From positions 1-45,680 of the forward strand of contig JAZQTU010000038.1 in NCBI GenBank assembly GCA_045630965.1: 45,680 nt of DNA, written 5' to 3'. The notes beneath the pieces were generated by a model, which saw nothing but the letters and a program-made list of their open reading frames with translations, was not told the origin of the DNA and searched no databases. Numbering within the stretch: the first letter of the stretch is position 1; every line of letters begins with the position of its first letter. Shown in pieces: positions 27,102 to 36,144 of this stretch. Source of the DNA: HGM04593 sp045630965. Lineage in GTDB: Bacteria; Bacteroidota; Bacteroidia; Bacteroidales; Bacteroidaceae. The translations under genes and the position numbers were made by a program.

Positions 27102-28039
27102 TGTAATATTCTTATACTATTGTGTTTATTCTTACCTTTTTTGAATGTACCAAAATCTATCTGATAGCCGATGTATATATCGTGGTTGCCATTCGCTGCA
27201 CCTATGCCGGAAGTGAAAAGTTCATATCCGTAACTAAGTGTTATGTTCATCATTTCCAGTCCTAAAAACAATGCTACAGATGTTGTAGGACTGTATGTTA
27301 TACCACCAAAGAAATTCTTTTCGTTATAGCTATACGTCGCTTTGGCTGTAATGTCAGCGCGCCAGGCTATAAAGTCTGTCATCAACATCAATGATGGCTG
27401 TATAGTGATTAACGGATTTTTTAACGGTATATTGCCTCCTGCAATAAAATTTAAGTATGGTTCAATGCGTATCTCGTTCTTTTCACCAAGTTCTATGAGT
27501 GGTGAATTAAGGTGGAATGCCGAAATTCCGGCATGGAAATATTTATGCTGATAAAGAATTCCGGCTCCTAAATCAAGATTGTTGCCGTTTGCATTACCTG
27601 CAGGAAATGCGGGGTCATTGTTCTCACCGCCAAAATCAAGGTCTTTGTTTTCAAAACTGCTGTTTACCAAGCCTAATTGTGCTCCTAGTACAAAACGTCC
27701 TTTGAAAAGTTTGAAACCGTATGCATAATTCAGGAAAAGACGTTGATTGGAGAATTTACCTATTTCATCATTTAGGATACCCAAGCCGATATTATGATCA
27801 CTTTTTATGAATGGTATCGGTGCATCAATGTTTATAAGCATTGTTTTAGGGTTTCCCTCAAAACCGGTCATCTGGTTGCTGTATCCGGCATACACCATCA
27901 TCTTTTTATCAAATCCTGCCCCTGCCGGATTGTAGAAATTATGCATCTTCCAATAGTGGGTAAAATGTACGTCATACTGCGCACTTGCTTGTGCAAGTAC
28001 GCAAACAGACATTATAAACATCAATAGCCACTTTTTCAT
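27098..28039 (-). CDS. porP: Type IX secretion outer-membrane protein PorP/SprF family
   Basis: This 313-residue protein has a signal peptide (cut after AQASA) and the PorP/SprF mark FYNPAGAG near residue 37, followed by a 14-strand-like barrel pattern and the GLGILNDEIGKFSNQ segment. PorP-family barrels anchor T9SS components in the outer membrane. It is the first gene of the porP-gldK-gldL-gldM-gldN unit, the same order as the por operon in Porphyromonas gingivalis. No consensus promoter is obvious in the 87 bp upstream. Confidence 0.92.
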   Translation of the reverse strand: MKKWLLMFIMSVCVLAQASAQYDVHFTHYWKMHNFYNPAGAGFDKKMMVYAGYSNQMTGFEGNPKTMLINIDAPIPFIKSDHNIGLGILNDEIGKFSNQRLFLNYAYGFKLFKGRFVLGAQLGLVNSSFENKDLDFGGENNDPAFPAGNANGNNLDLGAGILYQHKYFHAGISAFHLNSPLIELGEKNEIRIEPYLNFIAGGNIPLKNPLITIQPSLMLMTDFIAWRADITAKATYSYNEKNFFGGITYSPTTSVALFLGLEMMNITLSYGYELFTSGIGAANGNHDIYIGYQIDFGTFKKGKNKHNSIRILQ

Positions 28040-28126
28040 TTTTGTCCGGTTAACCTTTTAATCAACGCAAAAAGTGGTTGTATATTATTCCTTTTAAGGT
28101 TTTTCTTGCTCATCGTTCAATATAAA

Positions 28127-28151
28127 GAGGACAACTAACTTAGTCGTCCTC
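28127..28151 (-). terminator. Terminator of the SusCD-TlpA operon
   Basis: GAGGACAACTAA (28127-28138) pairs with 28140-28151 with one G-T pair. On the minus strand a TTTATATT tract follows. It lies 10 bp past the last TlpA gene, marking the operon's 3' end. Confidence 0.82.
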
Positions 28152-28160
28152 TCTTATAAG

Positions 28161-29246
28161 TTATTTTTCCTGGTCAAGATAATATAAGTCACCAGCTAAA
28201 ATTTGCTCAACTCTCTCTATGACTTCATCTGATTTTATATCAAGCGAAATAGTACGTCTTTCAGGGTCAAGCAGTATCATACGTGGTTCTTCCTCTGCAT
28301 TGAAGAATTTTAGACTCTTTCCTGTAGGGTCATTGCCATGCACCCAACCGGCTTTGTTCAAATCTTTGTCATTCAAGGTGTTAGCCCACACGTCAACATC
28401 CTTGTCTAGTGACAAACTTACAATTATGAACTTGTCCTGTTTCTCCTTTATTACATCGTACAACTGTTTGAGCACTTCTCTTTCTTCCATTGAACGATCA
28501 TTTGTGCTTGTCCAAAAATCAAGCAGAATATATTTGCCACTATAATCGGCAAGACGTGCTTTTGTTCCGTCCAGTTTTGCTATGGCAATATTCGGAGCTT
28601 CATTTCCAACCTTTAGGTTACTTGCAAGGACTGCATTACGGAAAGAAATATAGTATGGGTGGTTATGCAGTTTTGCTGATAAACACTTGACCATCTGTTC
28701 TGCATAGGGTGCACTGAGATATGGCATCACTGAACGCTCCATTTCAAGTGGAGTCATTGGTGATTCATTGTGCTCAATAAGGAATTTTATTCTTTCAGCC
28801 TCTCTCTTTATCAACATTGCAGCATCTTCACTTTCGTATTCCTTGCATACACTCTTGTATTCGGTGAATAAGTCATTTACAGCTGTTCCTTTGACATTGC
28901 TGTTGTAAGGTTCGGATGCATTTGCCGTGTTTACGGTAACTTCTCCAGGTTCTATAAATAATTCAATACAATTTTCTCCGTCAAAGCCAGTAATGGTATA
29001 CATAACCACCGGCTCATCCTTTGCAGTATTGTAACTGAATTTATATTTGCCTTTCTTCACTTTCGCTGTCGCAATTTCTGTACGGCATCCATACTCATCG
29101 GTATGAACAAGAGAAACTTTCTTTACTTTCTTGCCGTTTGCGAGCTTGTCGTTTGCAATACTTCCGTTTATTGTACAAGTTCCTTGTGCATATATTGCTA
29201 TACATGATACAAAGAATGTTATTGTTGCAATTAATCTCTTCAACAT
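28161..29246 (-). CDS. TlpA-type protein with degenerate thioredoxin site
   Basis: A 361-residue secreted protein: signal peptide (MLKRLIATITFFVSCIAIYA), an N-terminal DUF4369-like beta domain (about 22-110), a helical middle, and a thioredoxin-like domain from about 212 (LKVGNEAPNIAIAKLDG). Where its two upstream paralogs read WASWCxPC, this one reads WTSTNDRS, with N249 and S252 in place of the redox cysteines; the rest of the fold, including the EEEPRMILLD strand with the cis-proline position, is kept. It cannot act as a thiol oxidoreductase, so a binding or scaffold role is likely. Last gene of the operon, 12 bp after its neighbour. Confidence 0.9.
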   Translation of the reverse strand: MLKRLIATITFFVSCIAIYAQGTCTINGSIANDKLANGKKVKKVSLVHTDEYGCRTEIATAKVKKGKYKFSYNTAKDEPVVMYTITGFDGENCIELFIEPGEVTVNTANASEPYNSNVKGTAVNDLFTEYKSVCKEYESEDAAMLIKREAERIKFLIEHNESPMTPLEMERSVMPYLSAPYAEQMVKCLSAKLHNHPYYISFRNAVLASNLKVGNEAPNIAIAKLDGTKARLADYSGKYILLDFWTSTNDRSMEEREVLKQLYDVIKEKQDKFIIVSLSLDKDVDVWANTLNDKDLNKAGWVHGNDPTGKSLKFFNAEEEPRMILLDPERRTISLDIKSDEVIERVEQILAGDLYYLDQEK

Positions 29247-29257
29247 GACCGTTCTAT

Positions 29258-30409
29258 TTAATTGTTTGTACCGTCAATAATGCCTTTAAGCTTTCTTACC
29301 ATCTCTTCACCTCTCAAATTGAATTCAACGACATTGCCGTTGGAATCAATCAGTGCAGTGAAAGGAACCCCCTTTACTGCAAATAGTTTCAGCGCATCAC
29401 TGTTCCAGCCCTTAAGAGTAGAGATATGTATCCAGTTCTTGTGTGTGAGACCGTTTTTCTCTATGCATGCAAGCCAGTCCTTTTCCTTGTTGTCAATGGA
29501 GTAGCTAAGTACAACAAGTTTGTCGCTGTTGCTTGAATATTCAAGGGCCTCCTTGAGGTATGGTATTTCGCGACGGCATGGTGCACACCAACTTGCCCAG
29601 AAATCAATGAAAACATATTTGCCTTCGAGATCGGATAGTGAAACCTCTTTGCCTTCCGGTGTTCTGCCTGTAAAGTCCGGTGCCTTTGCTCCAACTTTCA
29701 AGTTTGCTGCAAGAATCTCGTTGTGCAACTCTTTGTACATTGGGTGAGTATGCAAATTGTCCGGAATTGCATTCAATAGATTCTGCACCATCTCGGTATT
29801 GAATGCAGGTGACATAGAGTATTTAATTATGTAAAGTGCTACTGGAGAGTTGAGGTTCTTATATAGGAAATCCATTATAGCAACCTTAAAATGTAGGTTG
29901 TTTACATAGAATGTCGGTGTTGTATATTGCAGTTCCACCTCCGGATTATCCTTTAATTCAACAGGAATCTGCTCCTTGGTGGCTCTCATACGTACTTTGC
30001 TTTCTTCAACGCATTTGTCGTTTATATCCAGAAATGCCTGATAGGTATCATTGCATGGTGTTCCGCTTATGTTGGCTGCAACAGGGTAGGCAGCATCAAA
30101 TGGCCCAACTTTGATTTTACCCTCTTCAAGGAAAACCTGTATGCTACCGTTGTCAAATCCTTTGATATAGCCTATTACCGGCATGTCTGGAGCAATACCC
30201 TCAAGTGTAAAACGGTTGTTCTCAACTTTTGCTGTTGCAATAGTCATGTGTTGTCCATTTACAAGCTGGTCGAGTTTAACCTCTTTTACGAACTCTTTGC
30301 TGTAGCATAGCTGTGGACTACTCATCTCGCCATGTATGACGAACCTCTTTTCTTGTGCCATAGCTATTGTTGCTACAGCCAGTAGAACCATTGTAAGTAA
30401 CTTTTTCAT
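29258..30409 (-). CDS. TlpA-family thiol-disulfide oxidoreductase (CAPC)
   Basis: This 383-residue secreted protein has a signal peptide cut near AMAQ, a DUF4369-like N-terminal domain (about 22-110), a helical middle, and a C-terminal thioredoxin domain with the active site WASWCAPC (C275, C278) and cis-Pro in AVKGVPFTALID. Such proteins reduce or shuffle disulfides in the periplasm. The gene is 21 bp downstream of the CGPC paralog and shares its architecture, consistent with tandem duplication. Substrate is unknown; position in a SusCD operon suggests action on the imported ligand or on the transporter lipoproteins. Confidence 0.92.
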   Translation of the reverse strand: MKKLLTMVLLAVATIAMAQEKRFVIHGEMSSPQLCYSKEFVKEVKLDQLVNGQHMTIATAKVENNRFTLEGIAPDMPVIGYIKGFDNGSIQVFLEEGKIKVGPFDAAYPVAANISGTPCNDTYQAFLDINDKCVEESKVRMRATKEQIPVELKDNPEVELQYTTPTFYVNNLHFKVAIMDFLYKNLNSPVALYIIKYSMSPAFNTEMVQNLLNAIPDNLHTHPMYKELHNEILAANLKVGAKAPDFTGRTPEGKEVSLSDLEGKYVFIDFWASWCAPCRREIPYLKEALEYSSNSDKLVVLSYSIDNKEKDWLACIEKNGLTHKNWIHISTLKGWNSDALKLFAVKGVPFTALIDSNGNVVEFNLRGEEMVRKLKGIIDGTNN

Positions 30410-30429
30410 AATATATGGTTGTTGTTTCT

Positions 30430-31530
30430 TTATTTAAGGCGTTCTTCCAAAAAGGCTCTTAACTGTTCCCCTTTCAATCCTGTTGCAATTATGCGGTTGT
30501 TCTCATTAAGTATGAACAATGACGGAACACCTGTTACATTGTATAGTCGTACAATTTCGCAGTCCCATCCTTTAAGTGATGAAACGTTCACCCACTCAAG
30601 GCCATCCTTTTCAATGGCTTTTTTCCAACTTGTTTTATTATTGTCAAGCGAAATGCCTATTATCTCAAGACCTTTCGGATGGAATTCTTCATATATCTTG
30701 CGCAGAGCCGGGTTGTTCAGACGGCATGGACCGCACCAACTCGCCCAGAAATCAAGAATTTTAATCTTTCCTTTTACTTCGCTCATGACAACAGGGTTTC
30801 CATTGATGTCTTCAAGGGTAAAATCGGGAGCAAGCGCTCCGCCTACAGTTTTTTCCAAGCGTTCAATACGCTCTTTGATAATACGTCCGCAATGTGTACT
30901 CTTTGCGCCTTCACCCATAGAGTCGTACAACTGTTTGGTTTCACGTAATCCCGCATCGCGCATCTCAATGTTTGACAACATTGTATATGCCGATATGAGG
31001 TTATCGTTGTTTGAAAGGAAATTGACTGTAAGTTGTTTTAGTTTTTCCTGTTCCTGTCGTAAAGTGTCGTTGACTTGGCTAGCACTGCGGAATTTTCTCT
31101 CTTCACGCAAGGAGTTGTATCGTTCCTGCAGATTGCGTACGATTGCGCGCATAGAGTCTGATTTTACCAAGTGTGCAGTGTAGTTGTCATTCAGTATTCC
31201 ACCTTTGATGTAGGAATTGTCATCGTTGCTCAAGTTTGCTTTGTATGTGACTCCTGGCTCAGCAAGTAATGTGAAGCCTCCGGAATACCCTTCGAGTATA
31301 AGCTGTGTAACCATGGGCTCCTCGGCATTCACCTTAATCTCAAATTTGCCTTTTTTGAAGTCGCAGTATCCCAAAGTGTCCGTTTTATCTTCACATAGGC
31401 GCGCGAGCATGTAGAGACGACCTTGTTTTACGCCGTTGATTTTTCCTTTAATAACAATGTTTTCCGCTTCCGTCCTGGAAACAATAGCGCTACTGATAAT
31501 AAGCAGTGCCAGTAAGATATACTTTCTCAT
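30430..31530 (-). CDS. TlpA-family thiol-disulfide oxidoreductase (CGPC)
   Basis: A 366-residue secreted protein with a signal peptide ending near SRTEA, a DUF4369-like N-terminal domain, a charged helical middle (about 120-190), and a thioredoxin domain beginning LAPDFTLEDINGNPV. The active site is WASWCGPC (C266, C269) and the cis-Pro lies in NVTGVPSLFILN. The canonical CGPC pair suggests a reducing enzyme of the TlpA/ResA type. Its start codon shares one base with the stop of the PKD-like lipoprotein gene, so translation is coupled to the surface lipoproteins. Confidence 0.92.
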   Translation of the reverse strand: MRKYILLALLIISSAIVSRTEAENIVIKGKINGVKQGRLYMLARLCEDKTDTLGYCDFKKGKFEIKVNAEEPMVTQLILEGYSGGFTLLAEPGVTYKANLSNDDNSYIKGGILNDNYTAHLVKSDSMRAIVRNLQERYNSLREERKFRSASQVNDTLRQEQEKLKQLTVNFLSNNDNLISAYTMLSNIEMRDAGLRETKQLYDSMGEGAKSTHCGRIIKERIERLEKTVGGALAPDFTLEDINGNPVVMSEVKGKIKILDFWASWCGPCRLNNPALRKIYEEFHPKGLEIIGISLDNNKTSWKKAIEKDGLEWVNVSSLKGWDCEIVRLYNVTGVPSLFILNENNRIIATGLKGEQLRAFLEERLK

Positions 31531-33209
31531 TATTCTGAATTTCCTTTTTGATAATCTGCAAGTTTATATTGATGTTCGCGGGCGAACTGAAAATCTTGTA
31601 TACGTTTCCATTTGTTTCCTTCACTGTCCGTATCATAGAACAGTTGTGTGAAATCCTTGTCAACATCGGCAGATGTTGTGAACCTTATCTCTGCTATAGC
31701 GCCTCTTGCTTCAGCTTCATTATATAAAGCTATACTCATGATTCTTGGCAAGTCGCCTAAATAGTTTGATGGATTCCAGTCTTCAGTACGGAATTTTATA
31801 AGTGTTACGTCGTATCCTGTTGGAGCTTCATAAACCAAAATATTGTCACCGTTTGAAACATTGTATCTATAAACCATGTTTCCTTTGGCATAGAACAGGT
31901 AGTTTGTTGAAAAAGATGAGCAATACTTGATTGTGTTCGGGTCATCAGGGTTGAAGTTGTTCAGCAATTTCTCATTTTCTATTGTGAATTCAGCTGTTGA
32001 ATTCTTCTCTCCAGTTCTAAAACCATAGCGATAATAGCTACCTCCTTCATCCTTGAATATGAAATAGAAATCCTTGAAATCTTCATCCCAACCTTGCTGG
32101 TAATTTATATATCCAAGCACGGCACTCTTGTCAACAGGTGATATTTCACTAAAATCGATATTGGCATCTACTATCGTATTACTTGAAACCAAATCTGGGT
32201 TACGGGCATCCTGCTCTGTGTGAGCAAAATTCATATCATATGTTCCCGAGCATAGGAATCGTTTGCCTTTCTCATCCCACATGTAGAATTTGTCACCAGT
32301 CAATGTAGCAGCTGTTATATTGTAATCCGTTATATGTATTGGATTACCATTCTTTTCGGCTTCATATCCCAGTTCATATAATGCCGGTAGCTGGTTACCA
32401 ACACAAACTTTCCCGTTTTCAGATATGACAATCTTGAATTGTTTACTTGTTGGGTCGCCGGCTTTTATAATCTTCTTGAATGAAAAGTCTGTAGTAGTGG
32501 GCTTAAAAATTTCTTCAGAGTGAAATTTTACAGTCATTTCAAATGGCTCATATGCTCTTGTGGCGCCATTATCGCTGAACACGGTCAATGTCAGTTTACC
32601 TTCTGTATCGTCGCTATAATCCAATCCTTCTGCATTCTTGTATATATTCTGATCGTTAGTTATTGATTTAATGTCGGTATATGAAACTGTATCGTTGCCA
32701 ATTATGGCAATGTTGCCGAGCAAGCGTTCTCCTTCTTCACCGTGAAGGACAAAAAGACTGTTCTTGAACGGTGGGCGAGTCTGGAATTTGAATGAAGAAT
32801 AGTGTGATAGGGTTGTTGTATTATCGTAAATCTGCAATAGGATATCCTGTGATACCATCTCACCAATTGGCAGAAAAATATCAAGATAGCCCTTTGTGTT
32901 CACGGTATCCTTGCTTATTATATTATCGTTTCCATCTTTGTGTGTTCTGTACCAATAGAAGTCAAGGTTCTCAAAGTTTTTCTCCAGTGTTTGTTCCAGA
33001 TGAACTTTGATGTGGCAAATTGTGTCATTTTCGGTAATTGCCTGTCGAACTTCTATAAGTTTGCCTGTAGCAGATTCTATAATCGCTGGGGTGAAACTTA
33101 TAGATGTTATTTCGTTCATTGAGTCAAGGGTGTAGTCATAATTGCCTTTGTCTTCATAACAACCACTCAATAGAACGGTGAACAATAATGTTTTGAATAT
33201 ATTTTTCAT
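31530..33209 (-). CDS. PKD-like family surface lipoprotein
   Basis: The 559-residue lipoprotein has its lipobox at LLSGC (C17) followed by YEDKGNYDY, the typical start of the Bacteroidales PKD-like lipoprotein family, which regularly follows SusD and DUF4843 genes. Two immunoglobulin-like beta domains appear in the first 240 residues (SISFTPAIIE...; FQTRPPFKNSLFVLHGEEG), and the remainder looks like a beta-propeller-type or beta-rich region with repeated W/Y. It is probably exposed on the surface and binds ligand beside SusCD. Function is inferred from neighbours. Confidence 0.8.
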   Translation of the reverse strand: MKNIFKTLLFTVLLSGCYEDKGNYDYTLDSMNEITSISFTPAIIESATGKLIEVRQAITENDTICHIKVHLEQTLEKNFENLDFYWYRTHKDGNDNIISKDTVNTKGYLDIFLPIGEMVSQDILLQIYDNTTTLSHYSSFKFQTRPPFKNSLFVLHGEEGERLLGNIAIIGNDTVSYTDIKSITNDQNIYKNAEGLDYSDDTEGKLTLTVFSDNGATRAYEPFEMTVKFHSEEIFKPTTTDFSFKKIIKAGDPTSKQFKIVISENGKVCVGNQLPALYELGYEAEKNGNPIHITDYNITAATLTGDKFYMWDEKGKRFLCSGTYDMNFAHTEQDARNPDLVSSNTIVDANIDFSEISPVDKSAVLGYINYQQGWDEDFKDFYFIFKDEGGSYYRYGFRTGEKNSTAEFTIENEKLLNNFNPDDPNTIKYCSSFSTNYLFYAKGNMVYRYNVSNGDNILVYEAPTGYDVTLIKFRTEDWNPSNYLGDLPRIMSIALYNEAEARGAIAEIRFTTSADVDKDFTQLFYDTDSEGNKWKRIQDFQFAREHQYKLADYQKGNSE

Positions 33210-33270
33210 GTTATTGTCTTTTACTTTTGGATATCTATTAATGAAATAAAACTCCAGTTATCCGTAATAT

Positions 33271-34635
33271 TTATTCAAGATCAGGACGTTCCGGGAATGT
33301 GTACTTTGAGTGCAAAGCCTGCATACTGTCGTATTTCTTCTTGATTGTTCTATAACACTCTTTCATATACTCCTCACCGCCGGCATTCTGGTCCCAGTCA
33401 TAGCCCTCTGTCTCACTATTGATTATGAATGGGAACATTCTTGCTGCTACAAAATTCTCGCTTCCCTCTTTTTCTATAATACATTGCATCATGAACTGGT
33501 ACTTGCTTTCGCTGTATTCGCCAAAATAGCTCTCCACAATCATTTTAGTACCTCTATTGTCTGGATCTTCCCACCAATAAGGTACGGCAATGTTCTTATA
33601 ATAAGCAATATTCTTTGTTATCATTTCAATCCAACAGCTATCCTTGTATTCAGAAATAGGGTATCCATTTGATGCATATGAATTGTATTTTTCCAGCATA
33701 TCAAGGACATCTTCAACATGATAGCCTCTTTTTGCATCACGCATTTTCTTATTATCCTTCTCGTTCTCGTTGATATACAAATCTTCAATATTGGTCGTAT
33801 TAAGATTTTTTCCATATTTGTTTATTGCAAAGAATCTTTCAGTTGTGAAGTTGCATTTATGTTCTGAATATTTGTTCCAAAAGAATGGTTCATTGTATTC
33901 AGGTTGATCTTCGCTGGGAAGTATTGGGAATGCTATTGTAATATCTTCAGCAGACTCTTCTGAAAAGAATTTATTGAATATAGAAGCATTAAGGCTTGTC
34001 GCAGCCTTATAGTCAACTTGCTTCTGATTCTCACTGATATATGAATATAGTTTTCTGAGGAAATCGTTATCGCTCGTAAAGTTGGTAAGGAATATCTGTT
34101 TATCCTTGCTCCATTGTCCAAGATAATTGCTTGCCAAGATTCCGCTCCACAGTTCCGGTACCTCATATTTTTCTGTTACATATATATAGTACTCCTCTTT
34201 ACCTTTTATACCTGCTCCAACGTCTCCTTCTCCATCAAGGTATAGGCATACTGCATATACGTCGTTCTCCTTTTCCGGACGTTCAACCATTACCTCAACT
34301 TCTTTTTCATATTCTTTATCCGTAAAGAAAACTTCCGGTATGGAAAATTTTGGTAATTCATAACCTTCAATACTTTTTGTCTTTATTGATACCGAACGTT
34401 TTTCATCGGTCAGATATCCAAGCAGTTTTATTCTTACAGGTACAACAACCTGTTCAGGCATTCCGGACGTATGATCACTAAAGTTCAACTCATATACAAA
34501 GTCTCCGGAGTTTTCGTAGTCGAAATATGCTCCATTGAAATCTTCGTCGAAAAAGTCAGGCTCAATTTTTTCGCATGCTGTAAAAATAAGCATCAGACCC
34601 AATAGTCCAAGAATGTATTTATTGTTCATTTTCAT
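33271..34635 (-). CDS. DUF4843-type surface lipoprotein
   Basis: Started at 34635 (MKMNNKYILG; 34629 also possible) because this puts the lipobox LIFTAC at a normal distance (C21); the frame extends upstream to 34656. The 454-residue product opens with CEKIEPDFFDEDFNGAYFDY and a beta domain with VVVPVRIKLLGYLTDEKRSV, the pattern of DUF4843, which normally sits right after SusD. The C-terminal 280 residues are less familiar and rich in aromatic and charged residues. Likely an outer-leaflet accessory binding protein of the SusCD complex. It starts 58 bp after susD. Confidence 0.78.
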   Translation of the reverse strand: MKMNNKYILGLLGLMLIFTACEKIEPDFFDEDFNGAYFDYENSGDFVYELNFSDHTSGMPEQVVVPVRIKLLGYLTDEKRSVSIKTKSIEGYELPKFSIPEVFFTDKEYEKEVEVMVERPEKENDVYAVCLYLDGEGDVGAGIKGKEEYYIYVTEKYEVPELWSGILASNYLGQWSKDKQIFLTNFTSDNDFLRKLYSYISENQKQVDYKAATSLNASIFNKFFSEESAEDITIAFPILPSEDQPEYNEPFFWNKYSEHKCNFTTERFFAINKYGKNLNTTNIEDLYINENEKDNKKMRDAKRGYHVEDVLDMLEKYNSYASNGYPISEYKDSCWIEMITKNIAYYKNIAVPYWWEDPDNRGTKMIVESYFGEYSESKYQFMMQCIIEKEGSENFVAARMFPFIINSETEGYDWDQNAGGEEYMKECYRTIKKKYDSMQALHSKYTFPERPDLE

Positions 34636-34692
34636 AATATCTTTTTTTGTGTACACATTGTGAATTGTGTGTCTCTTATCCTTTTCTACGTT

Positions 34693-36126
34693 TTATTCAA
34701 CATCGTCTTCCACAGTCCAACCAAACTCCTTTTCCCTATCAGGTAATGGGAATATGAAATTTTCCTCAACAAGTGTTGTTTCGGGATTATATTTAAGTTC
34801 TCCGGTAAGTCCATGTGTCTTCATAAACCAGAAGTATTGTCCTTCAGCATAAAATTCCTTACGGTACTCTTTGTTGAGTTCTTCTATGCATTTCTCATTG
34901 GTATTGCATGTAACATCCTTGCTTTTTGACAAGCCTCTTCTGTTACGCACACTATTGATATAAAATGCAGCCTCTTCTGCTTCTGAAGCCTCACTTGCAA
35001 TATAAAACATCTCCGGCAATCGTATAAGCGGTATTATTTCATTGTCGTTATCAATATACTTCAAACTTAAAGCCATTTGCAGACTATTGTTGATTAAAAA
35101 TGCCGTATTCTTTGCACGCATATCTTCACTTTCAAGTCCAGAAGTTTCAAATATGGCATCTCTTGTTGTTATATCAATATAGTTCTTTATCTGTATCTTA
35201 TCTCCGTCAGAAAAATATTCTGACAAATTCTCTTCCATTTCGTGTATGTGTATTCCACAAATCACTTCATCTGAAAGAATGGGGTCATTGTTGTTGTCGT
35301 CTACAAGAACGCGCCCACTGTTTTCTATTACGTCCAAGGCGTATTCTTTTGCTTTGGTCTTGTTGCCTGCATAATTATGGACACGGGCTAAAGTTGCATT
35401 TACAGCATGATAGTTGAAACGGAAGTGTCTATCACCGCTGCTGTAACTGCTTAAGTCGAGATCTTTTTCATAGCTCAACAACTTTTTCGCAGAATCAAGA
35501 TCTGCCGTAATTTTCTTTATTACTTCTGATGCAGTAAGGAGTGGCTGCTTTGAATTGTCTGCAACAGTGCGGTATGGTATGCATTTCATTTCCTTCGCTT
35601 CGGGGTTCTTTGCATAATTCATTGGACCCCAACCGCGCAATAGGTCGAAATGTAGGTACGCACGTATGGCAAGTGCTTCTCCGCGAATCATGTTACGTGT
35701 ATCGTCATTAGTTATAATAACTTCACCGTTCAAATCAAGCCATTTTAGCAAGTTGTTGGCATTGGCGATTATATGGTATTGCTCTTGCCATATATTAGCT
35801 AATACGCCTTTTGTGTTATATCCACCGTTTGTTTCCCTGTCGTATATATATATGTTGTTTCGGTTGTTTGCTCCGTCAGGAAGCTTATCCTGCAACTGTG
35901 CAAGCTGTTCAACAAGACCGAAAGTAAGGTTTTTACCATAAACATTCTCGTCAGCCATTCTGATGTATAATCCGGCAAGGCTGCTCATGAAGCCGTTTTC
36001 TGTTTCAAACAGTTCTTCTGCCGGAACATCAGTCTTGGGCTTTTCATCTAACCATTCCTCGCAGGATGTAAGTGACAATATGCTTATTGCAATTGCGATA
36101 TATGATAGATACTTTTTCATTTTCAA
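34693..36126 (-). CDS. SusD/RagB family nutrient-binding lipoprotein
   Basis: A 477-residue lipoprotein (lipobox SLTSC, C22, then EEWLDEKPKTDVPAEELF, the usual SusD opening). The helical TPR-like body is visible in GEALAIRAYLHFDLLRGWGP, the most conserved segment in the family, and in EVIKKITADLDSAKKLL. The C-terminus ends in the characteristic EFYAEGQYFWFMKTHG...FPLPDREKEFGW. It caps the SusC channel and binds ligand. SusD proteins with glycans and with peptides are both known, so the family does not give the substrate. Confidence 0.95.
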   Translation of the reverse strand: MKMKKYLSYIAIAISILSLTSCEEWLDEKPKTDVPAEELFETENGFMSSLAGLYIRMADENVYGKNLTFGLVEQLAQLQDKLPDGANNRNNIYIYDRETNGGYNTKGVLANIWQEQYHIIANANNLLKWLDLNGEVIITNDDTRNMIRGEALAIRAYLHFDLLRGWGPMNYAKNPEAKEMKCIPYRTVADNSKQPLLTASEVIKKITADLDSAKKLLSYEKDLDLSSYSSGDRHFRFNYHAVNATLARVHNYAGNKTKAKEYALDVIENSGRVLVDDNNNDPILSDEVICGIHIHEMEENLSEYFSDGDKIQIKNYIDITTRDAIFETSGLESEDMRAKNTAFLINNSLQMALSLKYIDNDNEIIPLIRLPEMFYIASEASEAEEAAFYINSVRNRRGLSKSKDVTCNTNEKCIEELNKEYRKEFYAEGQYFWFMKTHGLTGELKYNPETTLVEENFIFPLPDREKEFGWTVEDDVE

Positions 36127-36144
36127 AATATTTTTGTCTTTTGA

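Noticed and set aside
28040..28126. Promoter for the T9SS cluster
   Set aside because: No TAnnTTTG match was found on the minus strand in this gap, only near-matches such as CACTTTTTG; not enough to annotate.
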